Source of the DNA: Levilactobacillus brevis ATCC 14869 = DSM 20054 | GTDB lineage: Bacteria > Bacillota > Bacilli > Lactobacillales > Lactobacillaceae | Direction: 5' to 3' | Assembly (NCBI RefSeq): GCF_001433855.1 | Contig: NZ_AZCP01000006.1 | Coordinates: 1 to 64,000, forward strand | Length of the DNA stretch: 64,000 nt | Shown here: positions 7,637-15,692 of the stretch, piece by piece | Position numbering within the stretch: the first letter of the stretch is position 1 | Layout: each line of letters begins with the position of its first letter | Program-made: the position numbers and the translations under genes | The notes under the pieces: generated by a model | Database searches by the model: none | Seen by the model: only the letters and a program-made list of their open reading frames with translations | Told to the model about the DNA's origin: nothing

Positions 7637-7674
7637 AAAAAAAATGACGTGCCCCGTTAAGGGACGCGTCATTT
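7637..7674 (-). terminator. Terminator of the LPXTG protein gene
   Basis: On the minus strand AATGACG..TCCC / GGG..CGTCATT is followed by eight T residues. Confidence 0.85.
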
Positions 7675-7685
7675 CCTTTATGCAA

Positions 7686-9539
7686 TTAATCTCGTCGTTT
7701 CAGCTCATACCAGCCGTAGCCACCAATACCTACAAGGATGAGAAGTACCCCTCCAACTACTTGTAGACCTTGACTGGTCGTTCGTTGCTCACCGGTCTGT
7801 GGCAGGCTATGTCCACTAGCATAAACCGCACCATTACTGTGACCCATTCGATGTTCCGTTCCCGTGCTTGACGGCGTCATCCCGGTCGACATAGTCCCAG
7901 TTGGGGCACCTGTTCCCGTCGAAATCGAACCATTCGTAGTCGCTGTTACCACGTGTTTAGGTGTCACTCGGCTTGACGGTGCTACCTTTGGCTTAACGGT
8001 TGCTACCGGCGTGCTAGGCGTCTTAGGATGTCCCGGCTTGGTCGTAATAGGCGTACCTGGAGTCGTCGGATGCTTTGGCATCGTTGGTGGTACCGTTGGT
8101 TTTATCGGCTTAGTTGGCTTTACCGGTGGTGTCACACCAGGCTTGGTTGGAGACGTGACACCCGGTTTTGTCGGCGGTACCGTGGTTCCTGGATTTTCGG
8201 GTTTCGTCGGTGGCGTGGTCCCCGGATTGCTGGGTTCCGTTGGATTCGTAGGGGTGCCAGGCTCCGTCGGCTCAGTTGGTGTAGTCGTTCCCGGATTACC
8301 CGGCTCCGTTGGATTCGTTGGATTTTCCGGTTCTGTTGGCGTTGTCGTCCCTGGATTCTCTTTTAAGGGATCGTCTTGCGCCGTTACACTCACCGCGGCC
8401 GTCTGATTAGCAACAATCGTAAATGTCACTGGTTTTTCGCTCACTTGATACCCGCTGGGTGCAGCCGTTTCAATAAACTCATACGCACCTGGCTCTAATT
8501 TTTCATACGTAATTTTACCCTGTTCGTCTGTCTTTAATCCCGTTGCAACGACCGTTCCGTCGGCCTTTTTCAACGTGTAAACCGCACCCGCTAAGACCTT
8601 ACCTTCTGGGTCAGTTTTGGTTAATACAACTGAACCAGTGGCCGTGTCTGGCTGCGTACCACCACCAGTTGCACTACCGCCCCAGGCAATAGTAGAATCA
8701 CTCTTTTGACCATTAAACGTAACAGAGTTTTCCCAACCATTTTGATCAAAATTCGTTGGTGTTGTGTCATAGGTTACTCGAGCAGCATTGGTCACACCGG
8801 GAACCGTGATGGTTAGTTGACTACCACTAACCGCTACACTAGGCGTTACATTTGACGAGCCCACAAAGACGCCAGTTGGCATCAACTGCCCCCGTTCTGC
8901 AGTGGCCGAGCCCTCAATATACGTTTGGCCGGGTCCCATGGTATCAGTTAACACCGCGTCATTTGCATCTTTACCGGCTTGTGCAGCATAAATCGTCCAT
9001 CGTAATTTGGTCGGTCGCCCTTGCGCATCTGACTCAAGAATAATGCCTTGCTTTGCGATCTTATTACTCTGCGCATTATTCCCAGAACTTTCACCAGCCT
9101 TAACCGCGAAATTCAAGGTACCGGCACGGTTGGTCGCCGGCGCAGCTAACGCATTCGTAAAGGTAATAACACCGCTTGCTTCTCCGGCCTTAATCGTGAA
9201 AACCCCAACTTCTCGACCAGTGTCATCTGGAATTGAGATCACCATATCGCTGGCCGCATAAACACCATTCGGGAGGGAAACCACTGCTGTATCACCACTA
9301 GTTATTGGTATCCCATCCTTAATCGCCCATTTATAACTTACCTTATAGCTTTGACCGACTGTCACATTGGTAATAGGGGTCCCATCAAAATTCGTTAACT
9401 TAGCATCGCTCCCCTGTAATCCAACGGTTGGAACCGTATCAGCTTGAGCCGACATACTTTGCGTCAGAAATCCTCCTGCTAACAAAAAAGTCAACGCGAC
9501 AAGCAAGCTCCACAGAACTGTGCGCGTTTTTCGTCTCAT
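7686..9539 (-). CDS. LPXTG-anchored surface adhesin with SpaA domain
   Basis: A 617-residue cell-wall protein. In order: a signal peptide (about residues 1-33, ending in QSMSAQA); an MSCRAMM-like adhesin region (about 35-295) rich in Ig-like beta strands; one SpaA/Cna-B prealbumin-like domain (about 300-390, from GSVVLTKTDPEGK to GYQVSEKPVTFTI); a Pro/Thr/Gly/Lys repeat stalk (about 390-560, units such as NPTEPGNPGTTTPTEP); and the sortase signal LPQTG near 579 with a hydrophobic helix and KRRD tail. Sortase would couple it to peptidoglycan. The ligand is unknown; the fold suggests matrix or mucus binding. GGAGGAGG precedes the ATG. It lies downstream of two WxL protein genes on the same strand, with its own promoter. 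Confidence 0.92.
   Translation of the reverse strand: MRRKTRTVLWSLLVALTFLLAGGFLTQSMSAQADTVPTVGLQGSDAKLTNFDGTPITNVTVGQSYKVSYKWAIKDGIPITSGDTAVVSLPNGVYAASDMVISIPDDTGREVGVFTIKAGEASGVITFTNALAAPATNRAGTLNFAVKAGESSGNNAQSNKIAKQGIILESDAQGRPTKLRWTIYAAQAGKDANDAVLTDTMGPGQTYIEGSATAERGQLMPTGVFVGSSNVTPSVAVSGSQLTITVPGVTNAARVTYDTTPTNFDQNGWENSVTFNGQKSDSTIAWGGSATGGGTQPDTATGSVVLTKTDPEGKVLAGAVYTLKKADGTVVATGLKTDEQGKITYEKLEPGAYEFIETAAPSGYQVSEKPVTFTIVANQTAAVSVTAQDDPLKENPGTTTPTEPENPTNPTEPGNPGTTTPTEPTEPGTPTNPTEPSNPGTTPPTKPENPGTTVPPTKPGVTSPTKPGVTPPVKPTKPIKPTVPPTMPKHPTTPGTPITTKPGHPKTPSTPVATVKPKVAPSSRVTPKHVVTATTNGSISTGTGAPTGTMSTGMTPSSTGTEHRMGHSNGAVYASGHSLPQTGEQRTTSQGLQVVGGVLLILVGIGGYGWYELKRRD
7960..8370. repeat. Imperfect Pro-Thr-Glu/Lys-Pro codon repeats in the adhesin stalk
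   Basis: Degenerate units of roughly 9 to 15 codons encode the wall-spanning stalk (PTEP, NPGTT, PTKPG and PVKP variants). Because the coding strand is rich in proline and threonine codons, the opposite strand shows long open frames rich in Gly and Val (7864-8406). Those are artefacts. Repeat number is likely to vary between strains by slippage or recombination. Confidence 0.75.
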
Positions 9540-9593
9540 GTTAACACCTCCTCCAAAAACAAAACCGACAACTTATTTCCTAACGCTGCCCAC

Positions 9594-9621
9594 ACTATAC
9601 GCGAAAATGATGGGCTGTCAG
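9594..9621 (-). promoter_or_regulatory. Promoter of the LPXTG adhesin gene
   Basis: On the minus strand CTGACA (9616-9621), 16 bases, TATAGT (9594-9599), about 55 bases before the start codon. Confidence 0.6.
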
Positions 9622-9647
9622 TAAATAACCCATTCGAATGGTTAATT

Positions 9648-9676
9648 TTAGCTAGTTCGTGCCCCAAACTAGCTAA
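9648..9676. repeat. Perfect 10-base inverted repeat upstream of the adhesin promoter
   Basis: TTAGCTAGTT (9648-9657) and AACTAGCTAA (9667-9676) flank a 9-base loop. There is no T-run, so it is not an obvious terminator. It lies just upstream of the -35 box and could be an operator. The rest of the 332-base gap 9540-9871 holds only this, the promoter and the lectin-gene terminator. Confidence 0.55.
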
Positions 9677-9780
9677 TTTCACGTTAAGTTCGTTTACAAG
9701 CGGATTCGTTGCGGTTCCACCGTTGAAGCGGCTTCGCTATTCTATAGTTAAGAAGCGATGGCCGTTCATTGATTCAAGAC

Positions 9781-9816
9781 AAAAAGATGAAACCTAGTAG
9801 CCAACTAGACTTCATC
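9781..9816 (-). terminator. Terminator of the lectin/WxL gene
   Basis: On the minus strand GATGAAGTCTAGT / ACTAGGTTTCATC (central GT mismatched) is followed by TTTTTGTC. Confidence 0.75.
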
Positions 9817-9871
9817 CTTCATTATGGTGCTTTCTATTCCGCTCAATACTTTTGTTTCGCCCTAGTCAAGG

Positions 9872-12103
9872 TTAGCTGGGAGCATCATCAAGTGACCACG
9901 TTAATTCGCCTTGATAGTTTCCAGCCGTCGCGCCACTATCGATTGAAAGAAACATCCCTGTTTGGTGGTCCCAATCATCGGTAACGCCATAAACATTATG
10001 GTTTTTTGCCTGTTTTTTAGTCGTTTCGTGCGTCACAATTGGCGTCATTTCCTTTTCAATTGGTAGCTTTCCTTCGCGAGTCGCATAGACTGGCTTGCCA
10101 CGTAAATGATCGCCTGCTTCGTTAATAAAGGCCGCAGCTTTCACACTCAAGCGCCATTTAGAACCAGCGCCTCGTGTATCTTGCACAGACAATTCCCAAC
10201 CATCACCACGTTTTAATTCCTGGCGTTGACCAGTCAGTTGTTTCGATTCAAACGACACGTCACTAGGTGCCGTTAATTCTAAACAGCCTGAACAAGAAAT
10301 CGTCACCTCTTCTGCATTTGACCGTAACTCACCAGAAGTCGCCACAACTTCAATGACATTATTACCCTTTTGTAATTGGTTAGCTTGCAACGTAACCTTA
10401 AACGTCCCATCTTCAGCAACTTTGACCGGTTCTTTTTGAACCTTGCCGTTGATCGTTACGTGCACCCAAATTGGCTCGTCATGTGCAAGGGAGGCAGCAC
10501 TATCTAAGTCAACTTGACCGGTAATGGTGGTTGACTCGTTGACTGGCAGTGAGAGATGTTGATCGCTTGTGACCGTTAACGTTAATTCTTGACTGGGATT
10601 AATGACAAAATCAGGTGTCGTTAATTCACCAATCATCACGTTAGACGTGTATTTACTAGTTGTGCTCGCGACCTCACGCCGGTCTTTGACCGCGGCGGCG
10701 CGACCCGTAAATCGAATACTAGCCGTGGCAACATCCTTATTTAGCTTCTCTGCCAAGAAGACATTAATTGACTGGCCTTGACGATCATCAAGGGAAATAT
10801 TTTGCACTTGCCCATTACTATACGTGACTTCGGCCTTATCATAATCAATATCCGTAGGGAGCTTTAAGTAGCTTTGAATATTCGCCCAGTTAGCTTGCTG
10901 CCCATCTTGATAGTTGAACTGATAGGATAGCTCGAGCTTATCCTTGGCAAAGACTTCATCCCCCGCCTTAACTTCCTTCTTCCGCGTAAGATTTTTTAGT
11001 GTTGTAGTTGTCTTACCGTCGATAAGATCTGGTGTTTTTTCGAAGACAACAAACTGATTTGATGCTTGACCAGAAGACGTTGTCCCCGTGAACCCCCATC
11101 GTGCTTTACCTGTTCGGTCTGGATCAATGAGGTTTACATTAACATCTACTGTTTGTTGTTGCCCAGTAAGTTTTTCTCCTGTCTTAGGGTCCTTGTCATC
11201 AAAGATGTACGTCATCTGGCCGTATGAATCATTTTCATGGTTAGCCGGTTGCCACTTAAACGTGACATGCCGCCACTCACCATTCGATAAAAACTTAGTT
11301 TGTCCACGAATACCATCATCAATTAATCCTTGATGCAACATGCCATAATAGTAATTCATATTATTAGCCGGCGTATGTCCACTTCCAAACCATCCTGAAT
11401 CTTTATATCGCTCGTATGTTTCTGGCTTTGCTGCATAGTTAGAAGCGATATGCTCAATATGTTTGGAAACCAGCACATCGAATGAACTAACTTTTTGAGC
11501 CGCATACTTTCCTTTTTCAACATTCGCGTGCGTATCAAATTCCACGGCCCAAGCATTTTGCATGGCGGTCTTCGCAAGCTCAGTTAATTTGGACTGATAC
11601 CTATCGACATCTGACGCCCAAATACCCAAACCTTCTCCTGGAACACTACCATACTCGTCCAATTCTGGCATCGCGTTAATACCTCGCGAATCATTATGCA
11701 AAGAAAATGCCATACCCTCACCAGACTTTCCACGCTGATTACCAAAGTATAACCACATGGATGCCGTTTGAGGTTCATTTAGATTAAATTCACTACCACG
11801 TTTGGACCAAACCGATGCGTACTCACTTATGTGCCGCGTCATTGATACCACCTGTGCTTCTGGCGTATCTGGATTATTTCCATTTACGACTTCAGCTCTA
11901 CTTTTATTATCATTATTTGTTTTTTCAGTCGTCACGACTGAATCGTCCTGATTCATCACAATTCCTAACGGTGCTGTTTCTAATGCTTTCTTGTAGTCAG
12001 CAGGGTTAATCGTTCCCATATCCGCTGCCTGAGCAGTCATGCCACCAGTACCGACGGCCATCAAAATCGCCCCAGCACATATCCACTTCTTTAACACCTT
12101 CAT
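9872..12103 (-). CDS. Secreted L-type lectin-domain protein with C-terminal WxL domain
   Basis: A 743-residue exported protein. The signal peptide ends near residue 26 (MTAQA). A legume-lectin-like domain follows at about 50-330 (SMWLYFGNQRG, GEGMAFSLHND, GEGLGIWASD, AWAVEFDTHAN). A middle region of beta-rich, Ig-like segments runs at about 340-590. The C-terminal WxL domain has both signatures, KWRLSV and LTWSLDDAP, at the extreme end. WxL domains hold proteins non-covalently on peptidoglycan. This is the CscC-type component of Gram-positive cell-surface complexes, probably binding glycans. GGAGGG precedes the ATG at 12103. The small WxL gene lies 239 bases upstream, and no DUF916 partner is present. 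Confidence 0.9.
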   Translation of the reverse strand: MKVLKKWICAGAILMAVGTGGMTAQAADMGTINPADYKKALETAPLGIVMNQDDSVVTTEKTNNDNKSRAEVVNGNNPDTPEAQVVSMTRHISEYASVWSKRGSEFNLNEPQTASMWLYFGNQRGKSGEGMAFSLHNDSRGINAMPELDEYGSVPGEGLGIWASDVDRYQSKLTELAKTAMQNAWAVEFDTHANVEKGKYAAQKVSSFDVLVSKHIEHIASNYAAKPETYERYKDSGWFGSGHTPANNMNYYYGMLHQGLIDDGIRGQTKFLSNGEWRHVTFKWQPANHENDSYGQMTYIFDDKDPKTGEKLTGQQQTVDVNVNLIDPDRTGKARWGFTGTTSSGQASNQFVVFEKTPDLIDGKTTTTLKNLTRKKEVKAGDEVFAKDKLELSYQFNYQDGQQANWANIQSYLKLPTDIDYDKAEVTYSNGQVQNISLDDRQGQSINVFLAEKLNKDVATASIRFTGRAAAVKDRREVASTTSKYTSNVMIGELTTPDFVINPSQELTLTVTSDQHLSLPVNESTTITGQVDLDSAASLAHDEPIWVHVTINGKVQKEPVKVAEDGTFKVTLQANQLQKGNNVIEVVATSGELRSNAEEVTISCSGCLELTAPSDVSFESKQLTGQRQELKRGDGWELSVQDTRGAGSKWRLSVKAAAFINEAGDHLRGKPVYATREGKLPIEKEMTPIVTHETTKKQAKNHNVYGVTDDWDHQTGMFLSIDSGATAGNYQGELTWSLDDAPS

Positions 12104-12243
12104 CCCTCCGATAATTAAGTCATTTTATTTTCAAACGTTCGCGCCACTAGTCAATGACACCTCAACTTTTTTGATCAATTTCATTTGGTATAAGAATATT
12201 CATAAAGACGGTTTCATTCATCACATAACAAAGGGTCTGTAGC

Positions 12244-12262
12244 GTTTGCGACAAGCGCAAAC
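12244..12262. repeat. Hairpin between the WxL genes
   Basis: GTTTGCG (12244-12250) and CGCAAAC (12256-12262) form a perfect 7-base stem with a 5-base loop. No T-run follows on either strand. It could be a processing or stabilising element between the two minus-strand genes. Confidence 0.4.
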
Positions 12263-12321
12263 CGGCAGGCCCAACGAGTCATTCTTCATCACAGGTTCAC
12301 TGTGACCCAACGCTCTATGAA

Positions 12322-12337
12322 CAACAATCTCCTCCTT
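12322..12337 (-). promoter_or_regulatory. Orphan Shine-Dalgarno with TTG mini-frame
   Basis: AAGGAGGAG on the minus strand (12329-12337) starts right after the WxL stop codon and is followed at good spacing by TTG at 12324. The frame closes after 11 codons. This is a strong translation-initiation signal without a gene: a leader peptide, or the remains of a lost gene start. Confidence 0.4.
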
Positions 12338-12342
12338 ATTTG

Positions 12343-12984
12343 TTACTGTGGCGCGTTGCTTAACTGCCAAGTCAGATTAGAAACATACGATCCTGGTAAC
12401 TGACCAGCCGGAACTGACAACTTGAAATCACTCAAAGCGTACTCCGTATCCCAAATGCCCAGACCACCTTTGACTGGTGCAGACAGAACTAGTTGATTTT
12501 GTCCATCACCGCTCAAGGAAACTGCACTCATCGCTGGCTTAGGTGAAGCGTTATCTGCATTAGCCGGGGCTACCCCAGCCGCCGCAAATGATAGCTTCGC
12601 GCCATATAGCGAATTGTTGGCAGTCGAATCCGTAAATGCCGAATTCATTACCTGAACGTTCCAGCCACTGGCAATCCCATCGTTGGCCACTTCTAGATCG
12701 GAGTCTACTTTAGCCGCCTGAACGCTGAGATCCGTTGAGCCATTAGGCGTTGCATTACTCCCAAAGTCAATATTTGGCACCTTACTTAATGTCAGTGACG
12801 GGTTAGTCGTTGTAAATACCGTCGTTGCTTGACTGTCTTTAGGTGTCAACGTCGCACTAGGACTTGAAGAACCAGAACTTGAGGAACTACCTGCTGCTAA
12901 TGCTGGTACTGCGGCCGCTAATCCTAAGCCTAATCCGACTACAGCTAAACTGCTTAACCAAATTTTTTTCATTTGGAGAGCCAT
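12343..12984 (-). CDS. Small WxL domain surface protein
   Basis: A 213-residue secreted protein of the CscB type. The signal peptide spans about residues 1-31 (hydrophobic core SSLAVVGLGLGLAAAVPALA). A Ser-rich linker comes next, followed by the WxL domain to the C-terminus, with SGWNVQVM as the first signature and NLTWQLSNAP as the second. It would sit non-covalently on the peptidoglycan. I set the start at the ATG at 12984, with AAGGA 10 bases upstream. A GTG three codons earlier overlaps the Shine-Dalgarno sequence, and a later ATG (MKKIW) lacks one. It is first of three surface genes on the strand, behind a long non-coding region. Confidence 0.9.
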   Translation of the reverse strand: MALQMKKIWLSSLAVVGLGLGLAAAVPALAAGSSSSSGSSSPSATLTPKDSQATTVFTTTNPSLTLSKVPNIDFGSNATPNGSTDLSVQAAKVDSDLEVANDGIASGWNVQVMNSAFTDSTANNSLYGAKLSFAAAGVAPANADNASPKPAMSAVSLSGDGQNQLVLSAPVKGGLGIWDTEYALSDFKLSVPAGQLPGSYVSNLTWQLSNAPQ

Positions 12985-13521
12985 AATCCACACTTCCTTA
13001 GTTAAATCTAGCTGTTAACAGGTTTATACACATTTGTCATCATACTGATTGACAACCTACCCCCACCACAAAATTTAAACCGTGCCGACCACTCTGTTCG
13101 TCAGCGTTCAAACTAACGTCACGTGGAGTAACCCTCCGCTTGATTCACGAGTATCATACTCACTTCCGCCTTAAAAAACTAGTCAACAGCCGGAGTTTCG
13201 TATCTATTCACTTAGTGATGGTAACCGCTCACAATTTATTTTTAATAGCCTTTTACCAACTGATTGATTGCGGGGGCCACTGATCATTCCCAAAAATCGT
13301 CACTCCTACTGGTGCCGATCAGCCCTAGAAACTCCTGAATTATCGTGCGGTCGCTACTGCTATTCTTAACAAATCATTCATACGCACAACTTAATAATTT
13401 TAGTTAAATTATCATCCCCCCATTATCTTTGGCCCTTTAATCAAACTAAATTTAAGATAACTGATTGGTCAAGAATCAACGTTTCTCCTTCGAAAATCTC
13501 CCCAGCCCGTTCTACCCCAAA
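12985..13521. other. Apparently non-coding region of about 540 bases
   Basis: I find no open frame with a ribosome-binding site. It holds an inverted repeat TTGTCA-N10-TGACAA (13034-13055) about 50 to 70 bases upstream of the WxL start, and an AT-rich near-palindrome around 13389-13407. Promoter-like pieces are present on the minus strand (TTGACT near 13186, TATGAT near 13157), but their spacing, about 22 bases, is too long. The WxL transcript may carry a long leader, or the region may be a decayed gene. Confidence 0.45.
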
Positions 13522-13553
13522 ACAAAAAAACGTCATTCATTAATGAATGACGT
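13522..13553 (-). terminator. Terminator of the yunD-yutD-yutF operon
   Basis: A perfect palindrome, ACGTCATTCA-TTAA-TGAATGACGT, is followed on the minus strand by TTTTTTTG. Confidence 0.9.
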
Positions 13554-13580
13554 GCCGTTAAATACTTATTGATGCCCTAA

Positions 13581-14210
13581 TTAAGCTTGGTGAATCGCGT
13601 GTCTACCACGCCAATACAACCAGCCTACACCCAGTTCAAATAGAACAAACGCTAAGATAAAGCAATGCAGAAAGAATGTATCCGGTAACGCGTTAATAAT
13701 TGGGTCCAGATCCGGATCAAACAGCCAATCATTATTTCGGAACAGGACTTGATGAAAGGCAATGAAGAACCCATTAAAATTAATCGTCAACATCACACCC
13801 AAAAATACAGGAATGACCGCCGCCACTTGGGCCGGTCGAATCAGTCGCCATTCCTCCCCCCGCTGATGTAGTTGTCGTAAGAACCAGCCAGCCGGAATGA
13901 TCGACAACACTAACACGATATGATTAATCAAAAATAATCGTTTAACATCTTCAAAATGAATCATGCCGGTAAAAGAAGTTGGAAAGTTAGTCATATTTAA
14001 CTCCGTCACCCACGGCAATTCCAAATAGCGTAGCAACTGGTAATAATTGTGCATAATCCTTGTCGGTGACATATTCACGAGGTGCGTAATTCCTAACCAG
14101 TGAATATCGAGTCGATATAGCCAGAATGCATTGATCGTTAAGGTTATCGTTAGCGTTAGTAATGCTAAAAATAACGCCGTGAAACCACTCCAACGGTTTA
14201 ACCTAGTCAC
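13581..14210 (-). CDS. TIGR01906 family integral membrane protein
   Basis: A 209-residue membrane protein with about four to five hydrophobic helices and a large extracytoplasmic loop after the first. The loop has the family features NYYQLLRYLELPW and the DVKRLF segment before the second helix. The family is conserved in lactic acid bacteria directly after the HAD phosphatase gene; the function is unknown. I place the start at GTG 14210, with GAGGTGG 6 bases upstream, giving an 8-base overlap with the HAD gene and translational coupling. The frame is open 12 codons further but without a site. It is the last gene of the operon. Confidence 0.85.
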   Translation of the reverse strand: MTRLNRWSGFTALFLALLTLTITLTINAFWLYRLDIHWLGITHLVNMSPTRIMHNYYQLLRYLELPWVTELNMTNFPTSFTGMIHFEDVKRLFLINHIVLVLSIIPAGWFLRQLHQRGEEWRLIRPAQVAAVIPVFLGVMLTINFNGFFIAFHQVLFRNNDWLFDPDLDPIINALPDTFFLHCFILAFVLFELGVGWLYWRGRHAIHQA

Positions 14211-14997
14211 GTGGTCCCACCTCGAGATCCCATCGATCCAGCGCACTTACGGTGTAGGTCGGCTGAATATTTTGCTGGGCAACTTGTTCAGGAGTCGAGA
14301 CACCCGTATACGTCAACAACGTATCCACACCGGCATGAATACCGGCAAGAATGTCGGTTTGATAATTATCCCCAACCATAATAGCTTGGTCCGCCGCTAC
14401 TCCTAATTGGTGCAACGCATTTTCCAACAGAATCGGTTCAGGTTTACCAATAAAGATCGGGTCCGTTTGGGTAGCATACCGCACCAAATCAACCAGTGCA
14501 CCCGCACCTGGCATTAGCCCCCGTGCCTTGGGAATATTAGAATCTGAATTCGTGCCAATGAAGGTTGAGCCACTGCGAATGGCAAGAATTGCCTTAGCAA
14601 ATTTTTCATACGTCACATCACTATCTAACCCAACCACAACGTATTCTGGATGTTCTTCATCCACCGTAAATCCTTTAGCCGCCAGCGCCTGATGCAGACC
14701 AATCTCGCCTACCACATAAACAGTTCGCTTACCGGTAGCCCCTGCACGTTGATCTAAATAATCAGCCGTTGCTAAACCAGCCGTATAAACATTATCCGTG
14801 GTGACGTGAATATTATGATTGTCAGCTAGATTAGCCACCACATCAACCGGGAGTTTGGTCGTATTATTCGTTACGAATTTGAACGGAATTTGTGCAGCCT
14901 GCAGCCGTTCTACAAAAGCTTTCGCCTTAGGGTAACGTTTAGCCCCAGCGTAAATGGTGCCATCCAAGTCGATTAAATAAGCTTGATACTTTTTCAC
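14203..14997 (-). CDS. yutF: HAD-IIA (NagD/TIGR01457) sugar-phosphatase-like hydrolase
   Basis: A 264-residue cytoplasmic phosphatase of the HAD superfamily, NagD subfamily. The nucleophile motif is IDLDGTIYAG (Asp10, Asp12). Motif II is FVTNNTTK. Late motifs are GKPEP and MVGDNYQTDILAG with the magnesium-binding aspartates. Members dephosphorylate small phosphate esters; the Bacillus orthologue YutF is often labelled p-nitrophenyl phosphatase. It lies between yutD and the TIGR01906 gene, 12 bases after the yutD stop. The natural substrate is unknown. Confidence 0.9.
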   Translation of the reverse strand: MKKYQAYLIDLDGTIYAGAKRYPKAKAFVERLQAAQIPFKFVTNNTTKLPVDVVANLADNHNIHVTTDNVYTAGLATADYLDQRAGATGKRTVYVVGEIGLHQALAAKGFTVDEEHPEYVVVGLDSDVTYEKFAKAILAIRSGSTFIGTNSDSNIPKARGLMPGAGALVDLVRYATQTDPIFIGKPEPILLENALHQLGVAADQAIMVGDNYQTDILAGIHAGVDTLLTYTGVSTPEQVAQQNIQPTYTVSALDRWDLEVGPRD

Positions 14998-15009
14998 TGC
15001 AACCGCTCC

Positions 15010-15681
15010 CTACTCTTCTTCCTTTTTTCGAATGGTAAAATGTCGCCGACCTTGACCACCCGTTGCGACGGTCACCGTCTTAGCTGCCGTTGACGTTGGC
15101 TTAACCGTCGTCCGCCGTTCTTCCGTGTATGGATGGGTCGTATTCCGCCGCCGATGCCGAGACCGCCGCCGATGGTTATTATTCGCATGACTGGGCTTGT
15201 CTCCGGCAGTATCCGCCTTAACTGCTGGTTGTGCAGCCGTTGCGGTTGTTTTTTCAACTTTAGGGCCATTGGTATTACGCCGACGTCGATTTCGCCGCGG
15301 TTTGGGTGCTGTTTTAACGTCTAAATTATGCAGGATAAAATAAGCACACCCAAAGTTACACATTTCATATAAATAATCCTGAACGGCTTCAATCTGATTT
15401 TGTTTCGCACCGGAACGCTCTTCGGCATAAAATCCCTTCAAGCGAAGTTGTTCAAATCCCCAGTCGCCAACAATATAATCGAATTTACTTAAAATCGTAC
15501 TGAACCGGGCCGCAAACTCCGTAAAGTCAAAACCGTCACGTACATTAACGACCAATTCATAAGGGTGGTTATTAATCGTTAAATGTGTTTCATCCACCCG
15601 CACCACTTCAGCGGCTGGCTCGCGGGTTTCTTTTTGTTGGGCAACTAGTGCCTCCAAATCTTTGCGATCCACCGTCGTCAT
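15010..15681 (-). CDS. yutD: YutD family (DUF1027) protein with arginine-rich tail
   Basis: A 223-residue protein. Residues about 25-125 form the YutD/DUF1027 domain (NHPYELVVNVRDGFDFTEF, DYIVGDWGFEQLRLKGFY, YLYEMCNFGCAYFILHNL). Bacillus YutD is close to 100 residues, so the C-terminal 95 or so residues are an extension. The extension is disordered and very basic, with two arginine blocks (RRNRRRR and RRRSRHRRR) joined by Ala/Thr/Lys linkers. This suggests nucleic acid or ribosome contact. The function of the family is not known to me. It lies 11 bases downstream of yunD in a conserved operon. Confidence 0.85.
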   Translation of the reverse strand: MTTVDRKDLEALVAQQKETREPAAEVVRVDETHLTINNHPYELVVNVRDGFDFTEFAARFSTILSKFDYIVGDWGFEQLRLKGFYAEERSGAKQNQIEAVQDYLYEMCNFGCAYFILHNLDVKTAPKPRRNRRRRNTNGPKVEKTTATAAQPAVKADTAGDKPSHANNNHRRRSRHRRRNTTHPYTEERRTTVKPTSTAAKTVTVATGGQGRRHFTIRKKEEE

Positions 15682-15692
15682 CCTCTCATTTG

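Noticed and set aside
7960-8370. Tandem repeats considered as a CRISPR array
   Set aside because: The units are degenerate codon repeats inside an open frame, without constant repeats and unique spacers.
7864-8406. Long Gly/Val-rich open frame opposite the adhesin stalk
   Set aside because: It is the complement of proline/threonine repeats; the composition is an artefact and there is no start signal.
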